Part shown: piece after piece, positions 10,146 to 21,418 of the stretch
Numbering within the stretch: the stretch's first letter is position 1
Layout of the letters: each line of letters opens with the position of its first letter
Assembly (NCBI RefSeq): GCF_016906535.1
Contig: NC_057382.1
Location: 1,612,001 to 1,676,000, forward strand
Reading direction: 5' to 3'
Source of the DNA: Rhizoctonia solani
Lineage: Eukaryota; Basidiomycota; Agaricomycetes; Cantharellales; Ceratobasidiaceae
DNA length: 64,000 bases
The notes under the pieces: model-generated
The model's input: the letters and a program-made list of their open reading frames with translations, nothing else
Told to the model about the DNA's origin: nothing
Databases searched by the model: none
Program-made: the position numbers and the translations under genes

Positions 10146-13100
10146 TTAAAAAAGGGTGACAAAGTTGCTGGGGAATACTGTGCGACCAGGAACACGACGC
10201 GTATCGTCGAGAAGTACGCCGTGCCACCAGCCATCTTCGGGTGTGGATGTCACAGCAATAATATCGCCTTCCTGGAAGTCGAACTCTTCGTCAATGGTTG
10301 CTGTGTAATTGTACATCGCTCTAACTAATAGAACAATAAATAAACGCAAGCGGGAGAGTTCAGTGGGGTTACGAACCATAAAACAGAACACCACTGCCAT
10401 CGTCCAAGTATTGGCCAGTCGGGGGTGCTCCCTGCTGCTGTACGTTCCCTTGCGGAGGAAGCGGCGACGGGGTTCTCGTCATTACAGGCTGTTGCTGTTG
10501 TTGAGGTGGAGCATTGGAGGTGGGCTGATGCTGCTGTTGCTGAGGTGGCTGGACGTACGCAGCTTGGCCATACTGAGCCTGTTGCTGCTGTTGGCCGGGG
10601 TAATAGCCACCGCTAGGTGGAGCAGGAGAGTACGGCGACTGTTGAGGCTGTCCGTTAGGATATTGCTGGTACACTGAGTGTTGCCGCTGAGGAGCCTGTT
10701 GTTGTTGGGCCGGAGCTTGCCCGTATGAAGTGGGAGGAGCAGGTGAGGCTGTGCTACCATACATCCCCGCTTGAGGATGATTCGGAGTAGGCGTTGGTGC
10801 CCCATATCCTGACTGCTGACCATAGTACTGTTGCTGGTGCATCTGCTGAGGCGGCGGCATTTGGGGTTGCTGAGGCGGCATTTGTTGATGTGGGGTCGGT
10901 GCCTGCCCCTGGCTGTATGCTTGGCGGTAAGCCTCGGCCATTGAGTCCTGAGTAACTTGTCCCGAGGCATCCAGCGCGATACCGTATGGAGAAGGACTCG
11001 TCGCCCGTCCTACCGATGGCTGTTGTTGCTGAGGTGGGAAGATTCCGGAATTCCTATGGACAGATTGGGGAGGCTGCTGTTGCGGGGGCTGCTGTTGCTG
11101 TTGAGAATAGTGTTGAGGTGGAATATTTGGAGTAGACATTCTGTTACTCTGTTGCGGTGGCTGGGGACTAGTGCTTCGACGGGTACCAATTCCTGCATAA
11201 CCTTCACGTGCAGGACTGGGCGACCGGGCAGGTGGCTGTCCAGCAGGGGGTGCCATATGGCTACCAGCGCGACTCAACCTGCGCTCATTAGGGAGGGCCT
11301 GACCATATCGTGAATGGATATCTTCGACAGGCCCAGGTGTTTGACCTCCCCCGAAGCTCTGTCCGCGAGGACGCATAAATTCGGCTGTTGGACTCGCAGC
11401 CGCCGGACTGACCGGTCGAGACGATGGGTGAGCACCGACAATCCGGTCGGCCGAAGATTGATAGTCTCGGTTGAGAGCTTGGTTTTGGGCCTTGGCATGC
11501 TCTGCCGCTGTGAATGCTCCAGGGGGCGCTTGGAGTGCACTTCCCGCACGACTAGGAGTTGCTCCAGGATGTCCTTGTCGATTCTGTGTTGGGGAATAAG
11601 GAGGTCCTGGCGTTTCCGTCGTGCCTCTCCTCGTAGGATTACGAGTCGGACCACCGTTACGCAAGTTTTCGAGTTGTTGTGCAAGAGGGTCAGCGGCGTC
11701 CCCAACAGAAGTAGGCGGGCGGGATATAGAGTGAGCAGATTTAGTGCCCATGTGGCTAACGTTTTGTGGATCAGCATTCGGGTCGACATCGTAGGCATTC
11801 GAGCCAATCCTAAGTTGGGTTCTTTCTTGAGCTGGAATACCCGGAGGCATGCCTTGCTGGGTCTGTTGGGGTTTTACTTGTCGAAAAGCTGCAGAATTCG
11901 CCATTCCGGGCAGTGGGACAGACCCTGCATGGGGAGGTGGCTGCATGGCAGGCGCATGAGGAGCAGGAGTGGGTGCAGTTGATGAGCGTCCTGTTGTTCC
12001 AGGTTGCGGTGTTTGCGAAGGTGGAGGACCATGTCCGTTCATACTAACAGCAGCCTGAGACGCCATTGAATCTCGGCGTACGCGAGAAGTTGCTCTGCTC
12101 GTACGTCCATCGCCAGCTGAGATGCTCTCGGCGCGCCCACGTCTTCCTCCAGCCCCAACACCAGCATTGCCTGGACCCACCTCTTCTTCTACCTCTGGAG
12201 GAGGTGGAGGAGCAGATCGCACAGGCATAGGACGTGATGAGTTACGAACGAAATCAGCTGGGCGAGTGGTTTGTCGATAAGGAGTACCGTCGTGGCCCTG
12301 GTATGAGATGACCTGTGGCGGGTTCGGGATATCATGGCCGGTGCCGTAATGACGGACAAAGTACTCAATTTCCCTCTCGATGTCAATTGACTCCAGAGCA
12401 ATCCTGATTTTCTCGCACGACTCATCATCAGACACGCAAACGGTGGAAATACTGTTGGCGTAGTTCCACATGTTATCTTTCATAAACTCGATACGCTCGT
12501 CTTCTAGGTCTTGACATTGCTACGGAAAGGCAATCAGGTTGAAATAGTGATGTTGATATGATGGAATGACCTACGTCACAAAAGGTTTTCCATTCCCCAT
12601 CCCACTTGCGAGTAGTATCGCTGAGAGCACGAACAAAGTTACCAAATTCTCGCTCGTTTATTTTGACTGTTTCTTGAAGCTTCTCAAGTTTCAAGTGGAG
12701 CTTATCGAGTTCACGACCTTGCACAAGTGCCGACTGTCCAGTGAAGGCGTTGATTTTGATACAATCACTCTCGTATTTCTCTCGAGTTCGGTTCACGTGG
12801 TTTTCTTGGGTCTGCTTAGTCTTATACAGCTTTTCCACAGGACCTTGAACCTAAAACAAAGACATATAACCAAGGCTGCACAGCATAATGAATTAAGACA
12901 TACACTCTTCTTGAAGGCAGCCTGCCTTGCGATGAAATCCGCAATAGGTTGCTCCAAATCCCTTCTGATTTGTTGAGATAGTTCCATATGAGAGTTTGCT
13001 TGTCTGTCGGTCTCAAGCCGCACGGCATCAAAGGAGTTACGTAGTTCGCTACAATACAACAGCATTGAGTCGAACTTCACTTATTGCGCGTTGACGATTA

Positions 13101-13430
13101 CGTACCCGATTTCATCCCTGCCCAATGCTGTTTTAGCAAGTTTAGCCAGTCTCTTAGCATAGTCCTCCTCTATGAGTGCTCTGGACAGACTGAGGTTTCA
13201 GCCTTGGGACATGAGCACCGAACAGCAACTTACCGTTCCCTCCAGAATGCACGCATCTCCTCGGCAGTTCTGACGGCTCCTCGCATTCGCGCAAACAAAA
13301 CATCAACACCTACATCGTTGGGACCCCAGAACGAGTTGCAGAAATCAAGCGCTCGGTCCGATTCGTCTGGTGAGTCGGGCCGAGCATATCGTGAGAGCGA
13401 GGTAGTGCTAGCAGGACGACGCGTAGACAT
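10146..13430 (-). CDS. F-BAR and SH3 domain protein, Cdc15/Imp2/Hof1-like
   Basis: Membrane-curving scaffold expected at the cytokinetic ring or septum. ATG 13430 starts a short Ser/Arg-rich leader, then the FCH/F-BAR module: ALDFCNSFWGPNDVGVDVLF, EEDYAKRLAKLAKTALGRDE, long coiled-coil exons (DLEQPIADFIARQAAFKKSV; KINEREFGNFVRALSDTTRK) and CQDLEDERIEFMKDNMWNYA at about 12500-12440. A ~600-residue exon (10377-12483 region) is Gln/Pro/Ser-rich and clearly disordered, with many runs of 3-6 Gln near its end. A small intron (10325-10376, donor gttcgt) separates it from the C-terminal SH3 domain: YNYTATIDEEFDFQEGDIIA, GWWHG, VFPSNFVTLF, stop TAA 10146-10148. Order F-BAR, disordered linker, SH3 is that of Cdc15/Imp2/Hof1. 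Assignment to a specific paralogue is not possible by eye. Confidence 0.88.
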
Positions 13431-13791
13431 CGCCTATTATTGTATCCGTTATTCCCCTCAGTCAGAATCAAAAGGTCTGAAGACCGAATCCGGGGCCAAC
13501 AAGACGCGTGACGGTCGTGGAGATGTGTGAGTGTTGTAACTTTGTACAAGACTATGTGGCTGTGTTGTTCCAGGCCACTCGATTTGGTAATGATGTAAGC
13601 GCACAGCAACCTTCGAGCGGCAAAACCAACTTTTATAATGTTCCGAGAGCACAGCAATAGCGACGTGAGTGAATATCAGCGTACTGGTTTTCATGCAGAT
13701 TCTAACATTCCTCCAAATTCCAACAGCGAACAGTGTATCATGATGGTGATAGTGGTAGTGATGGTACTCCATTTTTGCCGCCCCATACGCT
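13431..13791. other. Intergenic region between F-BAR gene and zeta-COP gene
   Basis: 361 bp that should hold the F-BAR promoter and the zeta-COP 3' UTR. A short CAT/CCATTA-like microsatellite (atgatggtgatagtggtagtg) lies at about 13739-13760. No gene supported. Confidence 0.4.
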
Positions 13792-14520
13792 CTAGAATGT
13801 TCCCATTCTCTGTTGTACCCGATCCCGCACAGTGTGTAGGGCACTCATAATGGTTTGTTCGTTGATGACTATCTCTGATACGTCTGCCCGAGGTCGGCTA
13901 ACTCGTGATGCAATTACTGGGCCTTCAGTTTCAATGATGATCCTAGAACAAATCAGATAAAGATATCTTGAGCACAGCCTAATACTTACCCATCGTCTAT
14001 TGTCTCGTCTAGCGCGAGGAGCGTCAGGTCTAGGTTCTCCAAGATGGCACGCTTCTCCACCTGCCCTCGTAACAAGAGAGATAATGCGTCCGTGAAACCA
14101 ACAAGTGCCGAGTGGGTCATCAGTTCATTCTCGGATGCTGGTGATATCACGTAGAATATCACGTCAAGGGAATGTTTGTATACTGCTAAATACCCCTCGT
14201 ATAGGATAATCTCCCCTAAATGCGTATAAAGGTTAAATGTCTAACAAGGTCATAAACACGAACTTGCCTCCTGGTTTTTTAGTCTTTTCCCATAGCCCTT
14301 TCTCAAATGCACGTTGCTCCTTGAGTGTAGAGAAACTCTTTCCGCCAGTGTCTGACCCCAGTAAAGGCGCATGTCTTGGCTTGTAATATTTGCCTAGTAC
14401 TCGGTTGCCATCTGTATCTAAAATTATGAATGCGGTAGTAGAGTAGAGCGTGAGGTTGGCCTAGTTGAGTTCTTTAAGTACGCGAAGCCTCTACATTCAT
14501 CCCGAGGTATTGCTCACCAT
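13792..14520 (-). CDS. RET3: Coatomer subunit zeta (zeta-COP)
   Basis: Small adaptin-like subunit of the COPI coat for Golgi-to-ER transport. Joined exons read M-ANLTLYSTTAFIILDTDGN, VLGKYYKPRHAP, FSTLKEQRAFEKGLWEKTKK, GEIILYEGYLAVYKHSLDVI, FYVISPASENELM, LSLLLRGQVEKRAILENLD, LDETIDDG and IIIETEGPVIASRVSRP, ending GTF and TAG at 13792-13794. Exon 1 contains only the ATG (14518-14520): the donor gtgagc begins directly after it, and intron 14461-14517 ends AACTAG before GCC AAC CTC. The family N-terminus M-x-NLTLYS supports this start. The intron at 14216-14267 uses a GC donor (AGgcaagt), a recognised minor class of splice site. A short insert after YYKPRH (PLLGSDTGGKS) is longer than in animals. 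Function is essential in yeast, so this copy is probably active. Confidence 0.93.
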
Positions 14521-15066
14521 GGTCGAGGGCGAGGGCGCTTGACACGTCTTAGGACAATTCGCTCTTGATCACATGACACCAAGGATCGTCGATCAAGTCA
14601 ATTTCAGATACGTCTACCCTGTAGCACAGTAGTCTCGAGTTGCCCATGGTTGTGGCGTTACGCCAAAGCCAACCCATCTGTACCCGATAGCTACCCGACG
14701 ACTAAACTTTCGGAAGAGATCATGAATACCTTGGGTTCATAACAAATTTTCTGAGATCTAGAACAACACAAACTGGGTAGAAACCAAAGAGTGTTCTTTA
14801 TAGGACCAGAACTACATACTAATGAACCTTTATTTGCTGGTTCCACACTAAACTCAGCCACTCCGGCGCCCTCGTTAGAGTTCTCAGGGCGTGCTAAGTG
14901 GCTGAATTTGTAACGTACCGACACGGATGGATTGACTTCGCTCCCGAAGAACGTAATTTGTTGTTTGGGCACTGTGGCATTGAATCCTTCAACGCACCCA
15001 TTTTTTCATATAAGTAGACTCACTCGGCGACGGTCACGACCCATCGCCCACAATCCTCAGTTCACC
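14521..15066. other. Divergent promoter region of zeta-COP and CFEM genes
   Basis: 545 bp between two divergently transcribed genes. A minus-strand open frame (14691-14972) has no family match. The + half holds a TATA-like box described separately. Confidence 0.4.
15009..15014 (+). promoter_or_regulatory. TATA-like box upstream of CFEM gene
   Basis: TATAAG lies 58 bp before the CFEM gene ATG, a plausible spacing for a TATA element. Assigned from sequence and distance only. Confidence 0.4.
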
Positions 15067-15599
15067 ATGCAGTACCTGACTTTTGCAATCGCCTCTGCTT
15101 TCGCTCTCGCTTTTGGTGCTTCTGCTCAAATGCCAAACGTCCCTCAGTGCTTGATGAAGTGCTTTGACGACTCTGCGAAGACCGCTGGCTGTAGCAGCAG
15201 GTGAGTTATTTTGAATCATATATCCATTAAATAGATGTTAACTACATGTAGTATGGATTTGCAGTGTGTATGCACCAACGAAGAATTCACCAAGGCTGCG
15301 ATAACATGTGTTTTAATGCAATGCAACGCTGAGGAGCAAAATACCGCATCAACCTTGAGCCAACAGTTCTGTGGTTCACGTAAGCCATCACTCTGTATGC
15401 CCTGATTTTATCTCTAATGGTGTCACATGTAGTTGCAGGCAATTCCACCTCCACTGTTTCAGGCACCGCGACAGGAACTAGCACGTCGGCGCCGGCAGCC
15501 AGTAGTAGCGCTGGTTCCGGCACGAACGCCGGGTTTGTTGAGAGTGCAAACGTGGGACTGCTGGTTGCAGGCTTAGGAATGACTTTATTTTCTTTGTAA
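15067..15599 (+). CDS. CFEM-domain GPI-anchored secreted protein
   Basis: Cell-surface protein of the fungus-specific CFEM family, whose members bind haem or act in adhesion and host interaction. Exons 15067-15200, 15252-15379 and 15433-15599 join in frame. A signal peptide (MQYLTFAIASAFALAFGASA) is followed by a domain with all eight cysteines in CFEM order: PQCLMKC, GC, MDLQCVC with the conserved Asp, ITC, LMQC and QQFC. After it come a Ser/Thr/Ala/Gly-rich stalk and a hydrophobic tail (VGLLVAGLGMTLFSL), preceded by small residues suitable for a GPI attachment site. About 141 residues in all. The Asp before the fourth Cys (MDLQC) is the residue that ligands haem in characterised haem-binding members, so haem capture is possible but not shown. 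Confidence 0.9.
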
Positions 15600-17429
15600 A
15601 AAGTCTGTATCGATTTGTCTTTCGTTCAGATACCCTACGCGTACATACCTTTGGCGTATGATCCTGTTGTGTTGCTCGACTACTTCTGATAGATAGCTTC
15701 GGATTTAATGCGATATTGATGTCTCGCCTACCGTCAAATCAGCTACATTTAAAATTCGGTGTAAATCCTCTACTGATTTAAAGCAGAGGATGGGAGTTTA
15801 TTACTCTCCCAAACCGCTAACGCCGGTCAGAGTAGCTAATGATGCTTGGCGTATAGTGACACTGTGTACTGACTAAAACTCTACACAAGGTCCAAAAGAT
15901 TCCGATCGAATTTATGCTTATTGACCTCTGACTGATCCGCTCGGTAGTATCTACCAGGCTACTACTGTGTTTTATACTTTGCGTTATCTATAGATTCGGG
16001 TGTCTATCAAATTCCACGAGAACTTAGCGATAGGATGGCTAAGCTAAGGTTAGCTTTAACTCTTACGGGAAGGTATTGGTACCTGGCTTTATCTTCGTCT
16101 CTCTTTCTACCATTCCGACCAATACACCAAATTGGCCGGTAGTTATTATGTATTATTGCTTGATATCAAGTTAATTACATCCTAGCATGTGTGCGAATGC
16201 ACGTAATTGCTCTGGCGCTTGGTATCGGCCCCCATATACTCTGTGTTTTGGGTCCTTTTCCTCAACTGGCTTTGCTATTATCGCTACCACTGAGCTTTTT
16301 GCGTCTCTTGGGGTACTCTGACAAAATGTATTTGTGTTTGAATAATATCATTAATTAAAATCTGATCATGTTTTACCACGTGCGTGTACTCAACAGCACT
16401 TGGATTTAGTGAACTATAGCCATGTCCCTCTACTACAAGTCCCATAGTGGCGCTTATATTTGAGGGGTTTTAACCTGGGCCCATCGCAGCAAAGTTTGTT
16501 CTAGTGCGCACAATCTAGTGGAATGAACGTATGTGCGTTTTTATTCATACTTCCAATAAAGATTACGAATATTAAATACCAACTGGGGACAGTTGTCTGG
16601 CTAGATGAGCTATGTTACATCCTAACTGAATGATGCTTTGCGGAGAGGCCATGCTTGGATGTGTTAAAACCAATTACTCCAACCCCAAGGCGCAACCACC
16701 CTACAGGTAACGCCACCTCACACATGTGTGTAGTTATACGCTTCTCTAACTGGGCGAAATATGTAGTAGCGCCATAGATCCAGAAACAATGTCTTGAACC
16801 TTAATCATGCCAGAAAAGAGCAAATCACTGCGTCATTGATGAGGCGAAGTGGAGTGAACAAAGCTTTCTATATGAAGCGGAGCGCCATGAAGTTAGCTTA
16901 AGGAAAATATAACAAACATGTTGAGGTTTTGAGCTAAATCCTTAACGGGGTCGGCTTGGAGTTCAAGATTCGTCATAGCCAAAGTGGGTCATTGTGTGTA
17001 GGCTACTCCAACAAACTTAAAGACAGGATGTAGTTTTGTTCAAGCAGAGACAGTGTAGTGCATGACAAGCAAGAACCAAAGCAATTGATTTCTAAAGGGG
17101 TATCATCACATTGGTTAACCGCAGCTATTGCAACCAGGGCTCGAGGCTCGTAAATTAGGCGCCCACTACTGGCATGAGCAAGGGCGCTGATGCTGTGATC
17201 GACTTTCTACGGCGATTGGAGCAAAAGTGTCAAAAGTTATGGTGCCGGATTATGGCAATGAACCACTTGCGCCGCACAGTGATGTTGGCTGTGCTTCCTT
17301 TCCATTTTCGGACGCAAATCCCGAGTACGACTCGGACAGTGTGACGTCGTATTCAGTGCCACCCTGGTATAAAGCAACGAGGTCTCAGATAACGAATGTT
17401 CTCACCTCACTTTATTCGCGCATCTTGCA
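15600..17429. other. Long intergenic region, AT-rich
   Basis: About 1.8 kb with frequent stops in all frames and no frame with a recognisable motif. I looked for tRNA-like folds and long inverted repeats and saw none. A frame at 17227-17622 overlaps the next gene in another frame and is rejected. Confidence 0.45.
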
Positions 17430-18546
17430 ATGTCAGACAACACCCAAACGGCGTGGGTTTCTCGCCCTGTCGGCGGTATACCAGTTTCTGCCGATTTGGC
17501 TCCATCGATTGTATTCGCAGTACTATACGCGCTCCTACTTCCCAACATTATCTACAACTTCTTCTTCCGTAAACCGCGCGCATGGAATGCCATCCAAATT
17601 GGAACACTACTATTTGCGGTAGAACGCATAGCATGGTGTATTATACGGGCCGTCCAGGCCTCCCATCCAGCAAACAGGGCATCGGGAGGACAAATGAATT
17701 ATATACAAGCAACTGTCGGGCTGGGTTTCATAGGGGTGAGTCAATCAATTGTTATGTACATGGTAAATACTCAGCTCAACGGTACGTGCTACCTAGATAT
17801 CCAGTGATGCAATTAAACTTCTTCGTTGCCTACTGGTCAACACCACCCTCCCCGAGAAAGGCGCTTCGAAAGACCGCCGCACCCCAAGGCGATACTATAG
17901 ATATTCTTGCTATGTCTTCGAGCTAGCCTTTCTTGCATCGACTATCCCTGGAATAGTAGCCAGCAGCAGTTACAGTGCTGCGCGGTTTGACCAGGCGCGA
18001 GCTGACGCGAACCTGAGTCTCTTGTAAGCTTAAGGCAATCACGTTTGATACGCGGTACTGACAAGTATTCAATAGAAACGCTAGTGCTAGCATAGTGCTT
18101 GCCTTCCAAGTAATCACCATTGTTGTATCTTTATTGGCAGCCTTCAAGGTGAAAGAAATTGATCGTACGAGATGCTTCGAGCTCGTGGCCTTGACATTAC
18201 TTCTTGTAAGTGGGCAGCTTTTCAAAGCTACCAAAGGCTATGATTACTGATACATTACTATCAGATTCCAGTCCCAATCTACCGACTCTGCGTGATCCAT
18301 ATTCGCACAATCAACGTCTTTGAGCCCCTCTCCACCTCGGCCCGAGCGGTATTTTATATCATCCACCTTGTCCCAGAGTGGCTGTGTGTGAGCGTCTTGT
18401 TGAGCACTAACGTGCGCGAGAGATTCCGCACAGGTCGCTGGGGTGACTACGAGATGTCCGAGACACCCCGTGACAAACGGCTAGAGAAGTCTGCAGCCGA
18501 GGATGGTTCGACTGAGGGTCAACTTGATGCATCACAGGCTGTTTAG
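17430..18546 (+). CDS. Seven-helix integral membrane protein, uncharacterised
   Basis: I do not recognise a named family. The joined protein has about seven hydrophobic helices: LAPSIVFAVLYALLLPNIIY, GTLLFAVERIAWCIIRAV, YIQATVGLGFIG, YVFELAFLASTIPGIVASS, IVLAFQVITIVVSLLAAF, LVALTLLLIPVPIYRLCVI and ARAVFYIIHLVPEWLCVSVL, then a charged cytosolic tail ending DASQAV. Introns: 17736-17796 (GGG|gtgagt ... CCTAG|ATA), about 18023-18074, and about 18211-18265, all keeping the frame. The overall plan (N-out, seven helices, acidic/basic tail with RERFRTGRWGDYEM) resembles fungal RTA1-like or DUF7702-type membrane proteins, but the sequence match is too weak to name it. The first acceptor was chosen because the alternative CCAG would place a stop immediately after it. 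Confidence 0.7.
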
Positions 18547-18915
18547 CGCAGACCGATCCCCTCTAGTCTTATCCATTCCGTCCTAAATTATTCTGTCCTG
18601 TGCTTTGTATTGCCCAAATTTTTATATAAAGTCCCGCTGCTTCACTTGTTCCTTCGTCTAGCTGTAGAACTGTAATTCAGTAGGTGCTATGATAATAGTT
18701 AATGACATGTGTGTTTTTATGTGTATGGCTGTTGTTTCCATGTGGCTCTCAAATACGTACAAACAGCAGGCATATACCTTGGTCACACAAAGTAGCGCCT
18801 TATCTCGCTACCCTAAGTATATCGTGATTTCAACTTAGTTTAAATACAACCGTTACATGTATTAAAGAAGACAGCGAATCGACGTAACCAAGTTTCACGA
18901 GCATTTAACGATCAA
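18547..18915. other. Convergent 3' region
   Basis: 370 bp between the stop codons of two convergent genes. It probably contains both 3' UTRs. No other feature seen. Confidence 0.4.
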
Positions 18916-21132
18916 TCAGGCTGAATCAATTAGCTCCTTGTAAACGTTGGACCGAGGTTTGATTGAGCATTCAAACGGTTCGATGTAGCTGTATTATCCA
19001 ATATCAGCACAAGCAAATTATGCCAAGCATATTTTACTGACCTCACGATAGCATTAAAAGTCGCCTTCACCTTTGGCATCTCTTCTTCCCCAGTGACAGG
19101 GTTGGTTTTAGGTCTAATGTTGAATGTCGCCAGCAGCGAGGCGAACATGATGAACAATGAGGCTTCAGCATAATGATTACCTGGACAGGATCTGGGGATG
19201 ATTTAATTGGCTTGTGTTAGATCAAATGCCTGGTGGTCACACTTACCGGCGCCCAAATCCAAACACAGGCGCCCTTGGAGTATTAGGATCCAGAAATCTA
19301 GTAGGATCAAATCGTTCTGGAGACGCATATACTGACTCGTCACGGGTCATGGCCCTAAATTAGTGTCAACAAGTTTGCCTGATTATTGACGTAGTTCAAA
19401 TATTCAACCAACCATATATTGGTGATCCTAACATTTTCATACTTGTTATTACTTGTAATGAGGAGTGTCGAGCCGCACAAAGCACCACTCACATAATTGA
19501 TGCTTTGGGAATGAAGTAACCTCGATATTCATCATCTTCAGTTGAGGCATGCGGGAAACCTGAGATATGCGCTTTTAGGTTTAGTAGTTTGGATAGAGCA
19601 TTGATCACTTACCTAGTGGAACGGGAGGTTGCCAACGCAAGACTTCTTGCACAATGGCTTGGACATATGGCATCAAATCTCTATCAGAAATTTTTGGCAG
19701 TCGTTCAGAATTGGTCACTCTGTCGATTTCTTCCTGAGCTCGGGCTTGGATCTCCGGATGTTGTACCATAAGAAGAACGAACCACATGAGCGTAGTGTGT
19801 GTCTAGTCACGATAAAATAAGCAACCAACACGGACAGTGCTAGGTTCACTTACAGTATCTGCTGCCGCTAGTAGTTGCTTGACGTCAAGCCCAGCCAAAT
19901 TCAGCGTGTAGTCCCCGATTACTTACCGCTGAAGATTGTCGAAGTAGCCCACAAGAGATGATCTTCTTCCTCGGCGCGGTCTAATTGTGGATTACTTTCA
20001 ATGGATGCCAAGTGTACCTTAACCATGGAATGGGTTGCAGAACCAGACGCCTGATAGGTTTTTAGCCCTCAGGTAACCAAGCGAGTTCTATCGCACAGGC
20101 TCACTTACAATCTGGGCTTTTGTCCAATTATATGGCATCACACTGATACGATCCTTAAGCCTCCTCCACTCTTTGAGGTTTCTTTTCCATTGAGTACCAG
20201 GGAGCCATTCAGGCACGTATTTGAGCCACGGAAGAAAATTGACCATAAAATCTATATGGGTATGTGTGTGGGCATAGATACAAATATTATCACAGGAGAA
20301 TTCCAACTCACTTCCAGGGATGGCTGCGAATGTGAAGTTCTCGATTGCGGTAACGTTGTCTCGAACGAGGCGGTCGTCGATGCCCTCCACGGTATAGCCA
20401 TAAACGGTAAGTAGGATCTCACCCGCAACGGTTCTGAATAACCAGAGTATGTATCAGTTGTAGGTAGTACTCAGCCACCTGAAGAGCTACTGTTAACTTA
20501 CCGACGTATTTCATTTCCAAATTCCTTCGGATCTACGGCTAACCTTTTAAGCATGGCATAAGTCTCTTTCTCGAACAGTTCAAAATTATGCGCGTTGGCA
20601 GACGGTTTAAGTAATTCATGGGTTATTCGTCTTTGTTTCTTCCACCGGGGTCCGTAGGGGGCTGAGCCAGTGTTGTTTCCCCAATCGAACCTGGGTATAC
20701 AGAAAAGGGTGTGTTTAGCTACCACACCGCAGGTGTCTGCACTCTTACAAGTCAGGGTCGGAGATGACTCGGAGTTGAGGACGGTCTGAGTATATCCTTG
20801 ACCGCCGGTCTAGTAGGTCCGTTGCTGTTTCCACTGAGTCCAAGACAACGATAGTCTGCCCAGCTGCGGTCAACGATATTATATCACCTATATCTTGTGC
20901 TCAACAAGGTGTACATATACCAAATGACGTACTTACTGTGCAACTCTTTGCACCATTTATTGTACACAAGGTGTTCCCGTTCGTTCGGCAGTACAAGTGC
21001 ATGTCCGATGAACGGATAAGATCCAGAAGGAGAGGGAGGCAGTCGCCCTTTTGCCCCTCGAGTTTTGTGGTAGATATACCAACTAGAGCCAATGGCTGTA
21101 GCGACCAATCCGATTTCAGAGTAAGACAACAT
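18916..21132 (-). CDS. Cytochrome P450 monooxygenase (copy 1)
   Basis: Haem-thiolate monooxygenase anchored in the ER by its N-terminal helix (MLSYSEIGLVATAIGSSWYI), followed by a Pro-rich hinge (RLPPSPSGSYPFIGHAL). Further landmarks: YGPRWKKQRRITHELLKPS (helix C), MVNFLPWLKYVPEWLPGTQW, the I-helix AAADTTHTTLMW, ExxR as EVLR in VQEVLRWQPPVPLG, PERF in ASPERFDPTRF, and the haem loop FGFGRRSCPG. The haem-ligand Cys is present. Introns are numerous and short; the AAADT motif comes from a 14-nt exon at 19854-19867. The stop is TGA 18916-18918, reached after a final intron ending AATACAG. It shares exon layout and motifs with the two copies at 44.5 and 55-57 kb, so the three are paralogues. Layout resembles CYP families common in Agaricomycete secondary or xenobiotic metabolism; substrate unknown. 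No backbone enzyme gene is nearby. Confidence 0.9.
19854..19867 (-). other. 14-nt P450 microexon (AAADT motif), copy 1
   Basis: Bounded by a CTAG acceptor and a GTAAGT donor on the minus strand. Joined to the previous exon in phase 1 it supplies the residues AAADT of the oxygen-binding I-helix. The same 14-nt exon is at 45829-45842 and 55925-55938. Confidence 0.75.
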
Positions 21133-21186
21133 TTCAGTATTAGGGGGGCCTAGAAGAAAATCTTCGAGCCCTTGGGTTGAAATGCA

Positions 21187-21192
21187 TTTATA
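21187..21192 (-). promoter_or_regulatory. TATA box upstream of P450 copy 1
   Basis: TATAAA on the minus strand lies about 55 bp before the ATG at 21132, in a short promoter region (21133-21418) shared with the divergent asteroid-like gene. Confidence 0.45.
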
Positions 21193-21418
21193 CCCATATT
21201 ATTAGAAGCTTAGAGTGCTTCGGAGATATGTATGCATGCAATGTGTGGTGCTTCGTGAAGTGATGGCAACACTAGTGTTCGGAACTTGAATTTGGTACCT
21301 GCACCTGGAGCGGTTGATTGGATATTCCCCCAGTATTATACAGCATCACCCGAAAGCAAATGTAATAGACAATTACCTAAAGCGCTTTCTCTTCCCACAC
21401 TCTTGCCTTATAACTTAG

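Noticed and set aside
9740..10234. 164-codon open frame on -
   Set aside because: It overlaps the true start of the pseudouridine synthase gene and the SH3 exon in other frames.
11314..11982. 222-codon open frame on +
   Set aside because: Antisense shadow of the low-complexity F-BAR linker exon.
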